From Sabellastarte sp. h YS-2021 (lineage: Eukaryota > Annelida > Polychaeta > Sabellida > Sabellidae): a DNA stretch of 64,000 bases. The stretch's first letter is position 1, and every line of letters starts with the position of its first letter. The stretch covers positions 26,045,615-26,109,614 of the forward strand of contig OZ024940.1 in the NCBI GenBank assembly GCA_964017235.1. The letters are read 5' to 3'. The notes under the pieces were generated by a model. That model did no database searches. It was not told the origin of the DNA and saw nothing but the letters and a program-made list of their open reading frames with translations. This document shows positions 24,929 to 37,112 of this stretch, in pieces. Made by a program: the position numbers and the translations under genes.

Positions 24929-25929
24929 AAAAAAAATTGGTTAACTGCTTGCAAGGTTAAGTTTGTTATATACCCATGATCGCATTGTGAGAAAAGTTTA
25001 AAAAGTATAGACATATGTCCCTGTCTGCCCTGTTTAACACATTAATGGACATTTGGCTGGTGGACAAAATTTGGCGGGTGCACATTTGGCCGATGGATGT
25101 TTGGAGACAATTGAGAGTTTAGGAAATGCATTGCAGTGAAACGGTAACACCAAAATGCAGCATAAACTACAACTTTACAGCAAAAGCCAACATGCCCAAG
25201 CCATTTTCTAAATGAAATCCACACAGCTTACAGCATTGGCGTTATGAAAACAATGAAATACACACAAATTGCTGACATGTAACATAACAGAACACACGTA
25301 CGGGCTTCAAAAACACTGTTCACAGCCTCTCTATTATAACAATAATTTTCACAAGTATATTATTGCTGGATCTGAAGTTTTACCCAGGCTAGTCATACTG
25401 ATCAGTTCCAAACACAAAAGCCTTTTGTTATTATCAGACAGCAGGAAAGTATGTTGTTTTTATTTACCTTGGGTTATATAAATCCTGCCTTTGGGTCTAC
25501 GTTACCATGGTAACTTCTTAATCCGAAAGGTAGTTTTGCTTTCCTCCAGAATTGTGTTGCTTTTTTCCTACAAAGAAAAGAAATTAAAGAAAAATAAACC
25601 TGAGCAATTTGTTCTAGAGCTAAATTGCTAATAGTGATAGCATATCTTCAACCACTTCCCTTTGATCTTGAGGGAGGGGCGTTCTAACCCTGCAGTTGGG
25701 AGGGTGGGTTGTTAATGAGTCCAAGTCCAGACTTGAAACCCAAAGTTGTTGTAAAAGGTAAATGGACAAAACCCCAGAGGACAAAACCCCGGAAAAATCT
25801 GGCCACTGGGACAAAACCCCAGAGTTCATTTTCAGGGAGTGGACAAAAGGTTATAGGACATTCATGATAACTCGTTCCTTATAACTTGTTCAAAGCATCA
25901 CCATTAAATTTTAATGTAATGGTTTTTGG
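24929..25929. other. Intergenic, short direct repeats only
   Basis: Two small clusters stand out: ACATTTGGC/CATTTGGCC-type copies near 25048-25105 and three GGACAAAACCCC copies at about 25763-25822. No gene is supported. Confidence 0.4.
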
Positions 25930-26165
25930 TTCATTTATTCATTGTTTGATGTCATGCCCAGTACTTTAGTATCGGTTATATTATAACGGGTAGTTAAAAG
26001 GGTGGAGGAAACCAGTACATACAGTTGGTCAAGGTCGTGTACTGTAACATGCCAACCAGCAGCCAGCAACTATGCCAGCTTTGCCACTTCTGGTCAGGCC
26101 AGGATTCCCACTACGATCTCAGAGGTGGGACACGGGTGTGTTACCACTGCACCACCGTGCATGGT
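25930..26165 (-). mobile_element. SINE family A copy
   Basis: GGAGGAAACCAGTACATACA, GTTGGTCAAGGTCGTGTACT and TTACCACTGCACCACCGTGC follow family order. Moderately diverged. Confidence 0.7.
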
Positions 26166-27496
26166 CCTTGTTAGACTTTCACCAAGTTCTTTTGTCTTTT
26201 GTGTAATATATGGGTACTATATAACTTTTGGAGAAACAATTAACCAGCCCTGACAAAAGTTTTTTCAGAGACTATCCCCCATACTCCAGATTGCTTGTGG
26301 TATAATGAACTCCTGTAAGTTTCCAATTTAAATTTAACTGTTCTGGACACTGATGGCTACAAATACAAAGACTCTGAGCAAGTCTAGGTCCTTGTATAAT
26401 GTAATGTACATATATAACTAGTATCACAGCTGTGTATATGTAAGGGTTTGTAGAGGATTTCACTGTCACATGGATGATAATGAATGGACCCCAGAAGCCA
26501 ACTGGGCTTGTTTATTTTTGTTGATAACATCTGTACATGTGCTGAAAATTATATAAAAGATTAAGATTTTTTTGCTCCTGAAACAAAAAGTTTCCCTTTT
26601 TTTTTAAATTCGTCATTTGATAATAAAGGTTATTCATTCTTTGTTAACAATTGCTCTTTGATCAGATCCACCCAAAACGTGCGACCACAAATACCAAGGC
26701 AGATTGTTTAATGCATTAAATATGTATATAAATAATATCTAATAAGAATCAAAACTCACTTATCTTAACGGAAATTCTCCATGTGGTTTTTATCCATGAA
26801 ACTTTAGACCAGTCACCAAAACACATGGCTTTAGCACAGATCTAGGTCAAGCAAATAGATAGATATATTTGGCATTTATCAAATTCATTGTAGCCATCAT
26901 ATATTATGCCTCTAGATATCCTTCTTTTCCCCTCGAGAGGATGCAAACATTGTCGGTACTTAAAAGCTATAATAGCTCTTTAATGCCACAAGTTTCAAAA
27001 GGTCATATATAAATCTCTTCTTTTTTTGTATACAAAGAAGGAAATGCATAAACTTAACAGCAGTTGCATTGTGATGTACACAAGGACATAGTTATTCTGC
27101 TATCACTAATATATATGTATACACCACACAGTATATACAGTATTCTGTCAGAAAGGTCAACTACAAATTATAGCCCTTTTTTCCATCTTGAACACAAAAC
27201 AATCAATTGTCCAAGTGGTGTGAATTACCTTCAGCCTTTCTAAGGCGTGATATTTGTAGTGAAATTACAGGTCCTAAGGAACATTTGGAAAAGGTTTAAA
27301 GCTATTACTTGGCACCCTCAACTGGGTTTGTTTATCAACGAAAAAAAAAATCCCGTGCAGAAGATACGTGGAATGGTAGTAGAAAGCAAAAAGTATCAAG
27401 TTTGTTATATTATTATTATTATTATTACTTAAATAAATTATGTTTATATTATGATAAACAATTACACTTCTTGTTATACATTTATGTTCAAGTTGG
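26166..27496. other. Intergenic, no feature
   Basis: AT-rich with a short (ATT)n run near 27408. No coding, RNA or repeat feature can be supported. Confidence 0.45.
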
Positions 27497-27640
27497 TGTC
27501 ACAAAGGTCAAGGTTGGGTTTTTTATGTCCCGTTCAACAGCCAGGGTGATATTGGGACAGGCCCACAGTATTGCCACTGGTGGGAGTCAAACCCACAGGC
27601 AGAGGAGACGGCCTGTGGTTAGATATGAAGCCTAGGTTTA
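27497..27640 (-). mobile_element. SINE family B copy
   Basis: TTATGTCCCGTTCAACAGCC, ATTGGGACAGGCCC and GTGGGAGTCAAACCCAC in order, with the tRNA-like end on the minus strand. Confidence 0.72.
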
Positions 27641-27790
27641 CAATGGGCCGAAGACACTATAGTTTCTGTTGAAAACAATATCTTACGAGCAAATGCTGCA
27701 ATCGTGAAGCCAAGGTCAAAGTTGGGTTTTTTTAAAGTTCATATTGATCCAGTGAGGTCATTGGTATTCCCACTAGTCAGCCGTGAATGG

Positions 27791-27795
<5 letters not shown>

Positions 27796-27822
<27 letters not shown>

Positions 27823-28043
27823 AGGGGGGTTTAACGTCGCTTTCAACACTGTACAGGTCATATCACCACGGGTAGTTGGAAGGGCAGAGGAAACCAGTAC
27901 ATAGAGTTTGCTAGGGTTGTGTACTGTAAACTGCCGACCAACGGCAAGCAACTACCAGCTTTCCCACTTGAGCCCGTGCGGGGATCGAACCCCGGCCTCA
28001 GAGGTGGGAGGCGATAGTTTTACCACTCTGCCACCGTGGCCCC
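27796..28043 (-). mobile_element. SINE family A, complete young-looking copy
   Basis: A perfect 12-bp direct repeat, TGAATGGGATTT, flanks it at 27784-27795 and 28044-28055. The B box reads GGGATCGAACCCC and the A box end CTGCCACCGTGGCCCC. Its tail on the plus strand is a T run joined to a 20-base G run, which is odd for a SINE tail. Confidence 0.85.
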
Positions 28044-29242
28044 TGAATGGGATTTGAATCACAGACATTCTTAACTACAAGGTTGAGGCCACCTTATAAA
28101 AATGGTACAACGAGGTGGATTCTTATTTATTTAGTTGGTTTTTCAGGTCAACCACTACATGTAGTTGATCAAGGTTTTGTTTGGTAAAGTGTTGGCCAAC
28201 AGCTAACAGCTTCCTCCCTTTAGGTTAAACCGGAAGTCAAACTGACCCCAAGGTCACCCCCACCCCACCGCCAACGCACATACAATACAACAGTCTAAAA
28301 CGGTATATTGTAAATCTGAAGACGTGGGGCAGCTAGGAAAGGTTATCTTGCAACCCATTCTCTCACAAATTATATAGATTTATACCAGATCGGTACAAAG
28401 GAAGTTAAGAGTACTTTGCAATGTTTGTAAGTACTTGAAAACAGGAGAGTCAGGCTTTTTATGGCTTAATTTATGGGGTAAATGGCACTGTAATTTATTT
28501 TTACTAATACCACCGTTCGTACTGTCCTGACAAAGCATGGCTATGTGCCCTCTGCTTGGAAATGTGTCCCTGGCTGCTGAACGTAACACCCTAACCCTAG
28601 CCTTGGCCAACCTGTCTCTGAATGTATGGCACCACTTTGTAGGAGAATATTTTTTAACCTTTCCAAAGCAATGGCTTTGAAACCTGAAGCATGTTTTTTT
28701 ACCATTATTTGGCACCAGCAGGGGTTATTCTTAAGACTATTTTAGTGAAGACCAAAAAGCCTCAGCGGGCATTTGGCCACTACATTGATCGCTCCCTATA
28801 ATAATTGGTTATACACCTAATTTTCAGGAGGAAATTCCTGAAAGTCATTTGCATATGTATTTCTTCTGGGAGTACGATGTCATTCTCTTGTGTACGGTGT
28901 CGGGAGGGCCAGAGAGAATTTGTGACCGTGAAATAGCTCCTTTACCACTATGGTCGTCCACATGTTGATACCTTGTGTCGTATAGGAATTAAGTAGTCAA
29001 TGCATCTTTTCTCTTTGACATCTGAAACTTAAAGTGTTGTAGAAGAATAACGTAGGAAAACTTCCCGGATAAGATGCATGAATTCCCCTCCTATTTGGAG
29101 ACAATACGGCGTCGAGTGGATAACAAACCCACCCACTTTACAACCATACGTGGTGTGCCCTGTACAACCCAGGCATTCATTTTAAGACTGGACTTGTTTG
29201 TCCGGAGAAGTGTGAACCAACCTTTAACAATACTTTTTGCGC
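28044..29242. other. Intergenic, no supported gene
   Basis: A 111-codon minus-strand frame at 28380-28715 has no recognisable domain or splice context. Nothing else is seen. Confidence 0.4.
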
Positions 29243-29271
29243 GGGGGGGGGGGGGGGGGGGGGGGGGGGGG
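29243..29271. repeat. 29-base poly-G run
   Basis: An uninterrupted G homopolymer. Similar runs are at 27803-27822, 34147-34168 and 52300-52323. It could form a G-quadruplex, and its length is likely unreliable in sequencing. Confidence 0.9.
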
Positions 29272-30525
29272 ATGGGTGGTTGCAGAGCACATTCATTGAT
29301 GGTAAGTGGCTAGTTACCCTTGCCCCCAAAGAGGGAAATTAAATTTGTTATGACCTAGAAATGTTCAGTATATTTTCTACCATTCTAGCAACAAATAAAT
29401 GGTGTCCCAGTTTTGTGAAGGCATGTAGATCCAACCCACTAACCTTTTCACCTAAGGTATATACATAATATACATTCAGAAAGCTAGTACAATTCACAGT
29501 TGTTTATATAATTTCAAATTGTCTTACGTGTTTCCTGGTCTTTTATACCAGCATATCTAACCCAAAAATTCCATTGCACTTGTTTGAATTCAAAGTCACA
29601 TGTATAACAAAATATATCCATTGAAAATGTTTTATCCAAATTTTATTGTCATATAGTTAATAATTGTTGTCCATTAAAAGGGTTTTTCCTAAGCTTATAT
29701 ATTGTTATCACATATATATGTACCAAAATATATCCATTGAACAAGTTTATAAAAAGTTCAATAATCCACCCGTAAATTTAATTCTGTTTTGTTTTTTCTT
29801 TCATTTTCTAAATCTGCATTAATCCCATAGTATTCCGTGAAATCCCAAAGTATCCAAAGGTCAGTCATATTGTGGATTTACACGTTAAAATTTTGTGCCC
29901 GTATTTATTCATTGTTATATCATGGCACACATATCTTTACGTCTCTAATTGCCGAAAAGCCACATTAATGACCGTATGCAATCAACTATAGGCTCTGTAT
30001 TTGGAGTGTATGCCAGATAATTATCAAACATCTTAATACACGTGTGAAAGATTTTAAGCCCTTGAAAACACGTTTTTCTTTGTTGTATATCAAGTAAATG
30101 CACATCCCCAAACGTAGACACACTGTACACACACACAAACTAAATGCCAAAGCACTCAATTATAATGGATCATCTTAATAACTAGCCTTTCTTTGGCTTT
30201 AGCGAAATGTCAACGTACTATGTGATTTGGACAATCACCCACCGAAGGTAAGAACTATGCACTTGATCAATATCACAAACTAGGTTTTATCCATGGCCTG
30301 GTACTCCTCAAAGGTGATCAGATGGCGAATTAAATTGGCATCCTGAGAAGGTGGAAACCCAGTAAATGTACAGCTTATAAGAAACGTAGTTTCGTATCAG
30401 TGATACTGATTGGACAAAGTTCACACTTGTTATACACTTTCTGTCACTAATAATTCAACGCACGACATAAATAAGCACCATAGTAAAATCGGTCTTTGGG
30501 CAGAAGGGATCAAATGGCTGTACGT
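29272..30525. other. Intergenic, no feature
   Basis: AT-rich, with no coding or repeat structure that I can support. Confidence 0.45.
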
Positions 30526-30640
30526 CGAGGTCTTCTGTGACCTAGTCGTCAGCATGTTTGACATCTAATCACAGACTGCCTCCTCTGTCCCAATATTACC
30601 CTGGCTGTTGAACAGGGCGTAAAACCCTCAACTTGAAAAT
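30526..30640 (+). mobile_element. SINE family B, internally deleted copy
   Basis: GTTTGACATCTAATCACAGA, CTGTCCCAATATTACCCTGG and GAACAGGGCGTAAAACCC in plus order. The B-box segment is missing between them. Confidence 0.6.
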
Positions 30641-30675
30641 TATTTTAGCCATTTAAAATCTGAAATTTTGTAATG

Positions 30676-31816
30676 CCCCTTTCACAATATTAGGCGGTAC
30701 ATCCAGCGGTTAGAAGTTTTACTCGATGGCGGAAGCCCCAGGTCGCCTCATTTTGTCCAAGTTGTTCACACTACAGGCAGACGGCCACTGATAGGACATG
30801 GATTTTTTAACCGTCAATAACAGTAGGATGACAGTACTACAGGCGTTGGTCACCGAGAGGCACCCTCCATTAACCTCAACTCACCTTTGGTAGCCATCGG
30901 ACAAACACGGGGTGAAACAGTCAATACCTTAACTCACCTTATGTTGCCGTATTACACTGAAAGACAACTGAATCACAAACATGAACCACACCTTCATTTA
31001 CCCTAGTAAGAAATTCATATCCGCATGCACAGAATCGTGCTTCACATGCTCACGGTACCAAAATCAGAGGCGAAAATTTCTCACATTTCAAACCTTCTGA
31101 GGGAGACGCAAGGTAATGGACAGTTCACCACTGACTTGCAAGGTCGCAAACAGATGTCAGGCAGTGATCCAAGGACAGGTACATTTCACCAAATCCGGGT
31201 TACCGCGGGTGATACTGTCTGTAGTGTGAAAGGGGTATAAGAGAGGGTCCTGAACAGACAGGGACATTTCACCAAATCCGGGTTACCGCGGGTGATACTG
31301 TCTGTAGTTTGAAAGGGGTATAAGAGAGGGTCCTGAACAGACAGGGACATTTCACCAAATCCGGGTTACCGCGGGTGATACTGTCTGTAGTGTGAAAGGG
31401 GTATAAGAGAGGGTCCTGAACAGACAGGGACATTTCACCAAATCCGGGTTACCACGGGTGATACTGTCTGTAGTGTGAAAGGGGTATAAGAGAGGGTCGT
31501 GAACAGACAGGGACATTTCACCAAATCCGGGTTACAGCAGGTGATCCTGTCTGTAGTGTGAAAGGGGTATAAGAGAGGGTCCTGAACAGACAGGGACATT
31601 TCACCAAATCCGGGTTACCGCGGGTGATACTGTCTGTAGTTTGAAAGGGGTATAAGAGAGGGTCCTGAACAGACAGGGACATTTCACCAAATCCGGGTTA
31701 CCGCGGGTGATACTGTCTGTAGTGTGAAAGGGGTATACGAGAGGGTCCTGAACAGACAGGGACATTTCACCAAATCCGGGTTACCGCGGGTGATACTGTC
31801 TGTATTGTGAAAGGGG
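30676..31816. mobile_element. Inverted-repeat DNA transposon, copy 2, with amplified right end
   Basis: The left end CCCCTTTCACA (30676) is inverted relative to TGTGAAAGGGG, which first ends at 31235. The body 30676-31180 matches copy 1 (246-740) in opposite orientation over most of its length. The right end, single in copy 1, is here repeated as an 83-bp tandem array. No transposase frame is present. Confidence 0.65.
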
Positions 31817-31840
31817 TATAAGAGAGGGTCCTGAACAGGC
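31181..31840. repeat. 83-bp tandem array derived from a transposon end
   Basis: ACATTTCACC starts at 31181, 31264, 31347, 31430, 31513, 31596, 31679 and 31762: eight units of exactly 83 bp, nearly identical. Each contains GGTTACCGCGGGTGATACTG and the terminal TGTGAAAGGGG motif or a one-base variant of it. Confidence 0.95.
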
Positions 31841-33834
31841 TACTTTGCTCATCAAAGGTAACCTGTCTCTTTGAAACACTTACAACCGTCTTATCTGGAA
31901 TATCTTATAGATATTGGCCTTGTATATATATACATACTGCACACACACAAAAAGTCTACCATATATATATTCTGGGGGACCTCACATGATATATAACACT
32001 TGTGTGGCATTATGTAATCTTATGAATAGGCTTTTGACATATTTACAAACTCCCTCTCATGGCAGTGTTATTATTCACTTTGGATTACTATTGAAGCACT
32101 AGAAGGGCAGCCTGTTTTTCTGCCATATTATGTGATGTGCCAAAAAAAAAGATGAGCACACCATTTGACGACATATTTTTTACACTCTTGAAGATCACAT
32201 ACATACATGCATAGGTGGTAACATGTTTTTACTTGGCAAATGCATGATTTTAGAGTTTCAACACATTTTACTGGATATATTTATACACACATAGTCTTTG
32301 TGACAAAACTCACGGTTGGTTTACATTTGTAATTTTTGCTGTTTTCCCCCACATTTTTTCTCATTTGTAAAAAAAAAAGGGGGGGCCAGGTGTAACGCCA
32401 TATTTTGTATCCCCGCCATATTTGTATCCCCCTGTTTGATCTTTCTGAAGACATACAGATCACGACAGCCGGATTTGGTGTACGCAACAATTCGGAAGGT
32501 TAATATATCATTTTAAGCCATATATTTTAACTTTTCTAATTGTTTGTTGGAAAATATGTAGCTTAGCTGAAAGCTCTCCTTTTTATTCAATTTCCAGTTA
32601 CCAATTCTGTATTCTGCAGGATTAACTAATTTACACGTTAACTGTGCTTGGTCCACTCAATTCATTATTCAGTCCTCAAACCCATGTATCCCAAGATAAG
32701 ATCTCGCCTACTTTGGGGTACAGAGAAAATTATGACCTGGTATAACCTCAATCGAATGGGCCAGCTAGCAGTTAGAAGTGAGTGAAAACAAGTTAAGCTC
32801 TGAAACTTTACGAAAGCTCCACTAATATATGATAAAAAATTGCCATTTCTTCAGATAAAGACTTATCTACGAGTGTCAATTTGACTTGAGAAAAAAAACT
32901 CCACCTGAGCGATTATGGCCCTAGATGCATGTGTACCTGGACAGCAGACAGTAAATTAGGAAAATGTAAAGAAACGAAGAGGGAGAATTTATTTTTCTTT
33001 TTATAATTGATACTCAGCCTACCAAACGAATCGGCAGAGATGAGAGAACATATGAAATGTCAACTGTTTGTATTAAATAGATGAATTGTGCAGTTATATT
33101 GTTGCTTAAAAAGAAATAAAAAGCTATTATTCTGCAACACACAGCAAAGTTAAGCTTGACCATACCTGAAATCAGATCAGAAGTAAATCCCGTTTTTATT
33201 TAATGTTAATTTTATTATACACTTTATTATTTTACGTAATTTTAGTTGTCTAACCTTACAGTAAATCGATACAACATACTCACTTGAATCTCCATTATCT
33301 ACTACTTGCAGAAATTGTGCAAAATATCCCGAAATTGTAGTTAGAAACTACCAGTTATTGCAATTTGGTTTCTATGACTTTGCCAAAGATTAAACTGTGT
33401 TGCAACGGTAGAGATAAATGTTTGTACTTTTGCCAGAAATCATTATTATATATAAAAAAGATATTTTCCTCGGGAAGCAGAAAGAAATAGGGAAAATGTG
33501 AAGTGTGCTCTAACAAGCAGCTTAGCATTGGACAAGACTCCAAATGCTTTGTCTTGCATAGAACTAACGCCGTGCAAAGTAATTTAACTCATTCTCAAAG
33601 ATGGTCCAGATTGAGATTCCAGAATGTTTTGAGGGATATTTCGACAATATCTGCTCCATCTCTGAGAAGTATTAAATATATTGGGTCTCATTTTCGTACC
33701 AGGTGGGGTGGACTCTTCTTGCCTCAGTCCTCAGAGATGATTCTGATCTGCAGTGTAATGAAAACTTAATGTAGATCCATTTCTGCAAAACAACAGCATG
33801 TATACTAATAATAAAGTGTAATAATACTTAATAC
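31841..33834. other. Intergenic, no feature
   Basis: AT-rich, with short A and TA runs. No gene, SINE or tandem repeat is supported. Confidence 0.45.
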
Positions 33835-34550
33835 TAAAGGAGGGGTCCAAGGTCAAATCTGACCACATCAGAAGATTCCCAGCCCATGATTTCCTATAGG
33901 TTTGTTTCACATCCCAAACCTCGAGGACCAACAATAAGCGAGTTATAAGCACTTTTATGTTTGGCTACCCTCGTCTGACCTTGAAGAAGGGACCCAAGGT
34001 CAAATCTGACCACATCAGAAGACTCCCATCCCATGATTTCCTATAGGTTGGTTTCACATCCAAAACTTCTAGGACCAATAATGAGCTAGTTAATAACTAG
34101 TAGTTATAAGCACTTTTAGGTTTGGCTATGCTCGTTTGACCTTGAAGGGGGGGGGGGGGGGGGGGGGGCAAGATCAAATGTGACCACATCAGAAGATTCC
34201 TAGCCCGTGATTTCCTATAGGTTGGCTCGACATTGCAAACCTATATGACCAATAATAAGCGAGTTATAAGCACTTATAAGTTTGGCTACCCTCGTCTGAC
34301 CTTGAAGGAAGGACCCAAGGTCAAATCTGACCAAATCAGAAGACTCGCAGCCCATGAATTTCTACAGGTCAGTTTCACATCCCGAAACTCTAGGACCAAT
34401 AATAAGCAAGTTATAAGCACTTTTAAGTTTGGCTATGCTTGTTTGACCTTGAAGAAGGGGCCCAAGGTCAAATCTGACTACATCAGAAGACTCCCAGCCC
34501 ATAATTTCCTATTGGTTGGTTTCACATCCCAAATCTCTAAATGAACGAGT
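33835..34550. repeat. Imperfect ~147-161-bp tandem repeat
   Basis: GACCTTGAAG starts at 33977, 34138, 34298 and 34445. The units share CAAGGTCAAATCTGACCACA and AGCCCATGATTTCCTATAGG. The second unit carries a 22-base G run at 34147-34168. A frame of about 100 codons over it is only repeat translation. Confidence 0.85.
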
Positions 34551-34960
34551 TAGAAGTACTATTTTAGTACGTTTTAGCATGTTTTAATGAGTGGGTTAAA
34601 AGTACTATTTTAGTACATTTTTAGCAACCAATAATCAGTCGCACTTCAGTCTGTGAATTATGGCCTGATTGATCTCAAAATCGACTGCCACGTAGACTTT
34701 GATGTGAAGAATTTGCATACCAAATTTGGTTGACCCACTGTCTGTACTTTCTGAGAAAATCTGGTGAAACGGAAGTATAAAAATTGGTTTTGATCATGTG
34801 ACCTTGATAAAGGTCAAATTTATCCTTGTCAAAAAAATTTGCCATGCCTATCGAAGATATCTGTCAAACATCATTTAGATAGGCCTAATATATCAAGGGA
34901 AATATTCAAGAGAGATGATGATGCGGCGGCTGTCTGCTGAAAACTGGGGATGTAAACAAT

Positions 34961-34986
34961 AAGCGTCCCCTTTTCAAGGGACGCTT
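34961..34986. repeat. Terminal hairpin, second occurrence
   Basis: A nine-base perfect stem identical to that at 957-978, with an eight-base loop. It is followed by AT-rich AATTAATTA, a plausible insertion target. Confidence 0.8.
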
Positions 34987-35044
34987 AATTAATTATATCT
35001 ACCATAAGCTAAATCATATTTCAGTTATTTACAGTTTTATTTGC

Positions 35045-35262
35045 GATTTATTTAGCTTTAGCTTTGCATTATACACATTGTGTAGGTTATAATCGCAACG
35101 GGTAGCTTTGAGGGCAGAGCGAACCAGTACATACAAATTGGTCAAAATTCTGCCAGGCATCGGTAAGCCACCACCTGCTGTGCCAGTCGAGTCCAGGGTT
35201 AGAACGGTTGACCTCAGACGTGGGAGGCAAGTGTGTAACTCATTTTACTTGTGAGCCCCCCA
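35045..35262 (-). mobile_element. SINE family A, diverged copy
   Basis: GGGCAGAGCGAACCAGTACA, TTGGTCAAAATTCTG and GTGGGAGGCAAGTGTGTAAC follow family order, ending near GAGCCCCC. Confidence 0.65.
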
Positions 35263-36602
35263 GCCATCTACAAGTCAGCCATTCTTAGCTTATTGCAGCT
35301 AGTTTTGTATTTTAGCTGCAGTAATTAATTCGTTTCCTATTTACTCCTGTTTTATGTGTGTGATATTTTTAGTCGCATTGACGTAAAGTGGTGCACTTGC
35401 TTAAGGCTCAAACCTGTATCTTTTCTTTTTTTCAAACATGTACACAAATGTTTGGTATTAATAAAGCACTCATACATGTTAGGAGATACAGATTCATCAG
35501 ACAGAAGTCTGTAGCAGTATGCTTTGCACAAAAATACTAAAACCAGAGATGCATATGTGAGAGTATACATTGTACAAATGGAAATATTATTATGAATGTT
35601 TTCCTTATGACACGTAAAGTTGAGCCTTAAAGCAAGGCTAATAAACTTGTTGCTTTATCACATTATTGTTCTGTTCTTGTTTTCTTTTATTATGTTTTAA
35701 CCATTTTGACATAGTTTTTTTTCACGACTTTTATACCTTTACACTGAATACCCAGAAGGTTTACCTTTATGATTACTGGGAATATGCTTGTTGTTAGAGT
35801 TATCAGCGTTTTACAATCACTTCTTTAACCCTTACCATGTGGAATACAATCGAACTTCCTAGCTCTTGTATTACAGTTTATTAGACCTAGTTGGATGGTT
35901 TTACTGTTGAACCCCTTCTTACAAAACAGCTGAACCACTACAGCACAATGTTATTTTGAATTGAGTATTTCATGTGAGAAATACCAAACGTAAGATTGAT
36001 ACACTATTGAAACTATGCCTCAAATGTTCAGCAAGAAAAATCTTAACTTAAGGATTATATATTATTGAAGCAAACTGGAAATATTTAGCAACACAAGCAT
36101 ACCCATCAGTAGTTTCTCTCTGCTTGTTTTTTTAAAGAACCTTCTTGTTGCCGGCTGTGATCCTTGTGCAAGGCCAATAAAATAAGTCAGAAACATCTCA
36201 CCTTATTACATGCAGATAAGATGCAGTTGGTTCCTGTCTGTAAACAAGTAGAAAGTATTATTATCAACACTGTTGCATTTTTCTCCGCCCTCCACTAGTC
36301 TTCCTTCAGGCTAAAATGTCAACAAAGCCTTTTCAGACAGGCACATAGAGATTTGAGATTCGTAAAACACTCGTCTATACTAGGGATATTAACTCACGAG
36401 ACACAGTTTATCTTAGCAGTACCTTTATGCATAATGAAAACAGATGTTTATTCCCATTACAAATGAATTGGAGCACTGAAAAGGCTATCCACACACCAGA
36501 AAACTTTCCCACAAACCAAGGCCAAAAAACATGAAAGATGCAAAAAATATATACATAAAATGTTTAGGTGATGGATTATGTGTAGCCTTCTTTAAGGGTT
36601 TA
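35263..36602. other. Intergenic, no feature
   Basis: No coding, RNA or repeat feature is supported in this AT-rich stretch. Confidence 0.45.
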
Positions 36603-36765
36603 AGGTACTCAGTGGCCTAGTGGGTTAGCAAGTTTGGCATCTAGTCACAGGCTGTCACCGTTGTGTTGGTATCACTCCCACAAGCGACAATGCTGAGGGC
36701 CTGTCCCAATATGACCCTGGCTGTTGAACAGGATTTAAAACCCCGGTATTGACCTTTGATATCTA
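36603..36765 (+). mobile_element. SINE family B, good copy
   Basis: Starts GTACTCAGTGGCCTAGTGGG (A-box region), with GTTTGGCATCTAGTCACAGG, a degenerate B box GGTATCACTCCCAC, then GTCCCAATATGACCCTGGCT and a TTTGACC-like end. Confidence 0.75.
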
Positions 36766-36959
36766 ATGGTTTAAATATGCTTGTGTGTCAATTTTAAATG
36801 TTCTTTGACCTCTCGACTTTGGGCTTTATAGGGGTTTTGAGAACCAGTAATCATTCCTCTGCCAAATGAGATGCAGAACTAAACATCTTAACATATACAT
36901 GGCAACTGCCGCATATTTCAGTTTGTTGACTCTGATCGATAGAGGTCAAATGACAGGGT

Positions 36960-37112
36960 TACATCCAAGTTAGGGTTTTACATTCAATTTAACAGTCAGG
37001 GTGCTATTGGGACAGGCCCTCGGCATTTTTGCCACTTGTGGGAGTCAAACCCACACAGAGGTTTCCTTCTCTAATTAGATGCCAAACTTGCCCAATACTG
37101 GGATACTGAGGA
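36960..37112 (-). mobile_element. SINE family B copy
   Basis: GTTAGGGTTTTACATTC, GGGTGCTATTGGGACAGGCC, GTGGGAGTCAAACCCACAC (B box) and ACTGAGGACCT in minus-strand family order. Confidence 0.75.

Larger units (their letters stand above)
33835..34986 (+). mobile_element. Tandem-core element ending in the shared hairpin
   Basis: A core of about four to five imperfect units (33835-34550) is followed by a unique arm and then a perfect hairpin at 34961-34986 with the same AAGCGTCCC/GGGACGCTT stem as at 957-978. The architecture resembles pearl/Helentron-type non-autonomous elements of molluscs. The left limit is uncertain and no protein is encoded. Confidence 0.5.

Noticed and set aside
27970-28043. 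A tRNA gene at the end of a SINE
   Set aside because: A and B boxes are present, but the acceptor stem does not close and the same sequence is part of a repeated family.
28380-28715. 111-codon minus-strand frame
   Set aside because: No recognisable domain, no splice partners, and length is within chance for this region.
34233-34544. 103-codon frame with two similar halves
   Set aside because: The repetition follows the ~160-bp tandem repeat, so it is a repeat artefact and not a duplicated domain.
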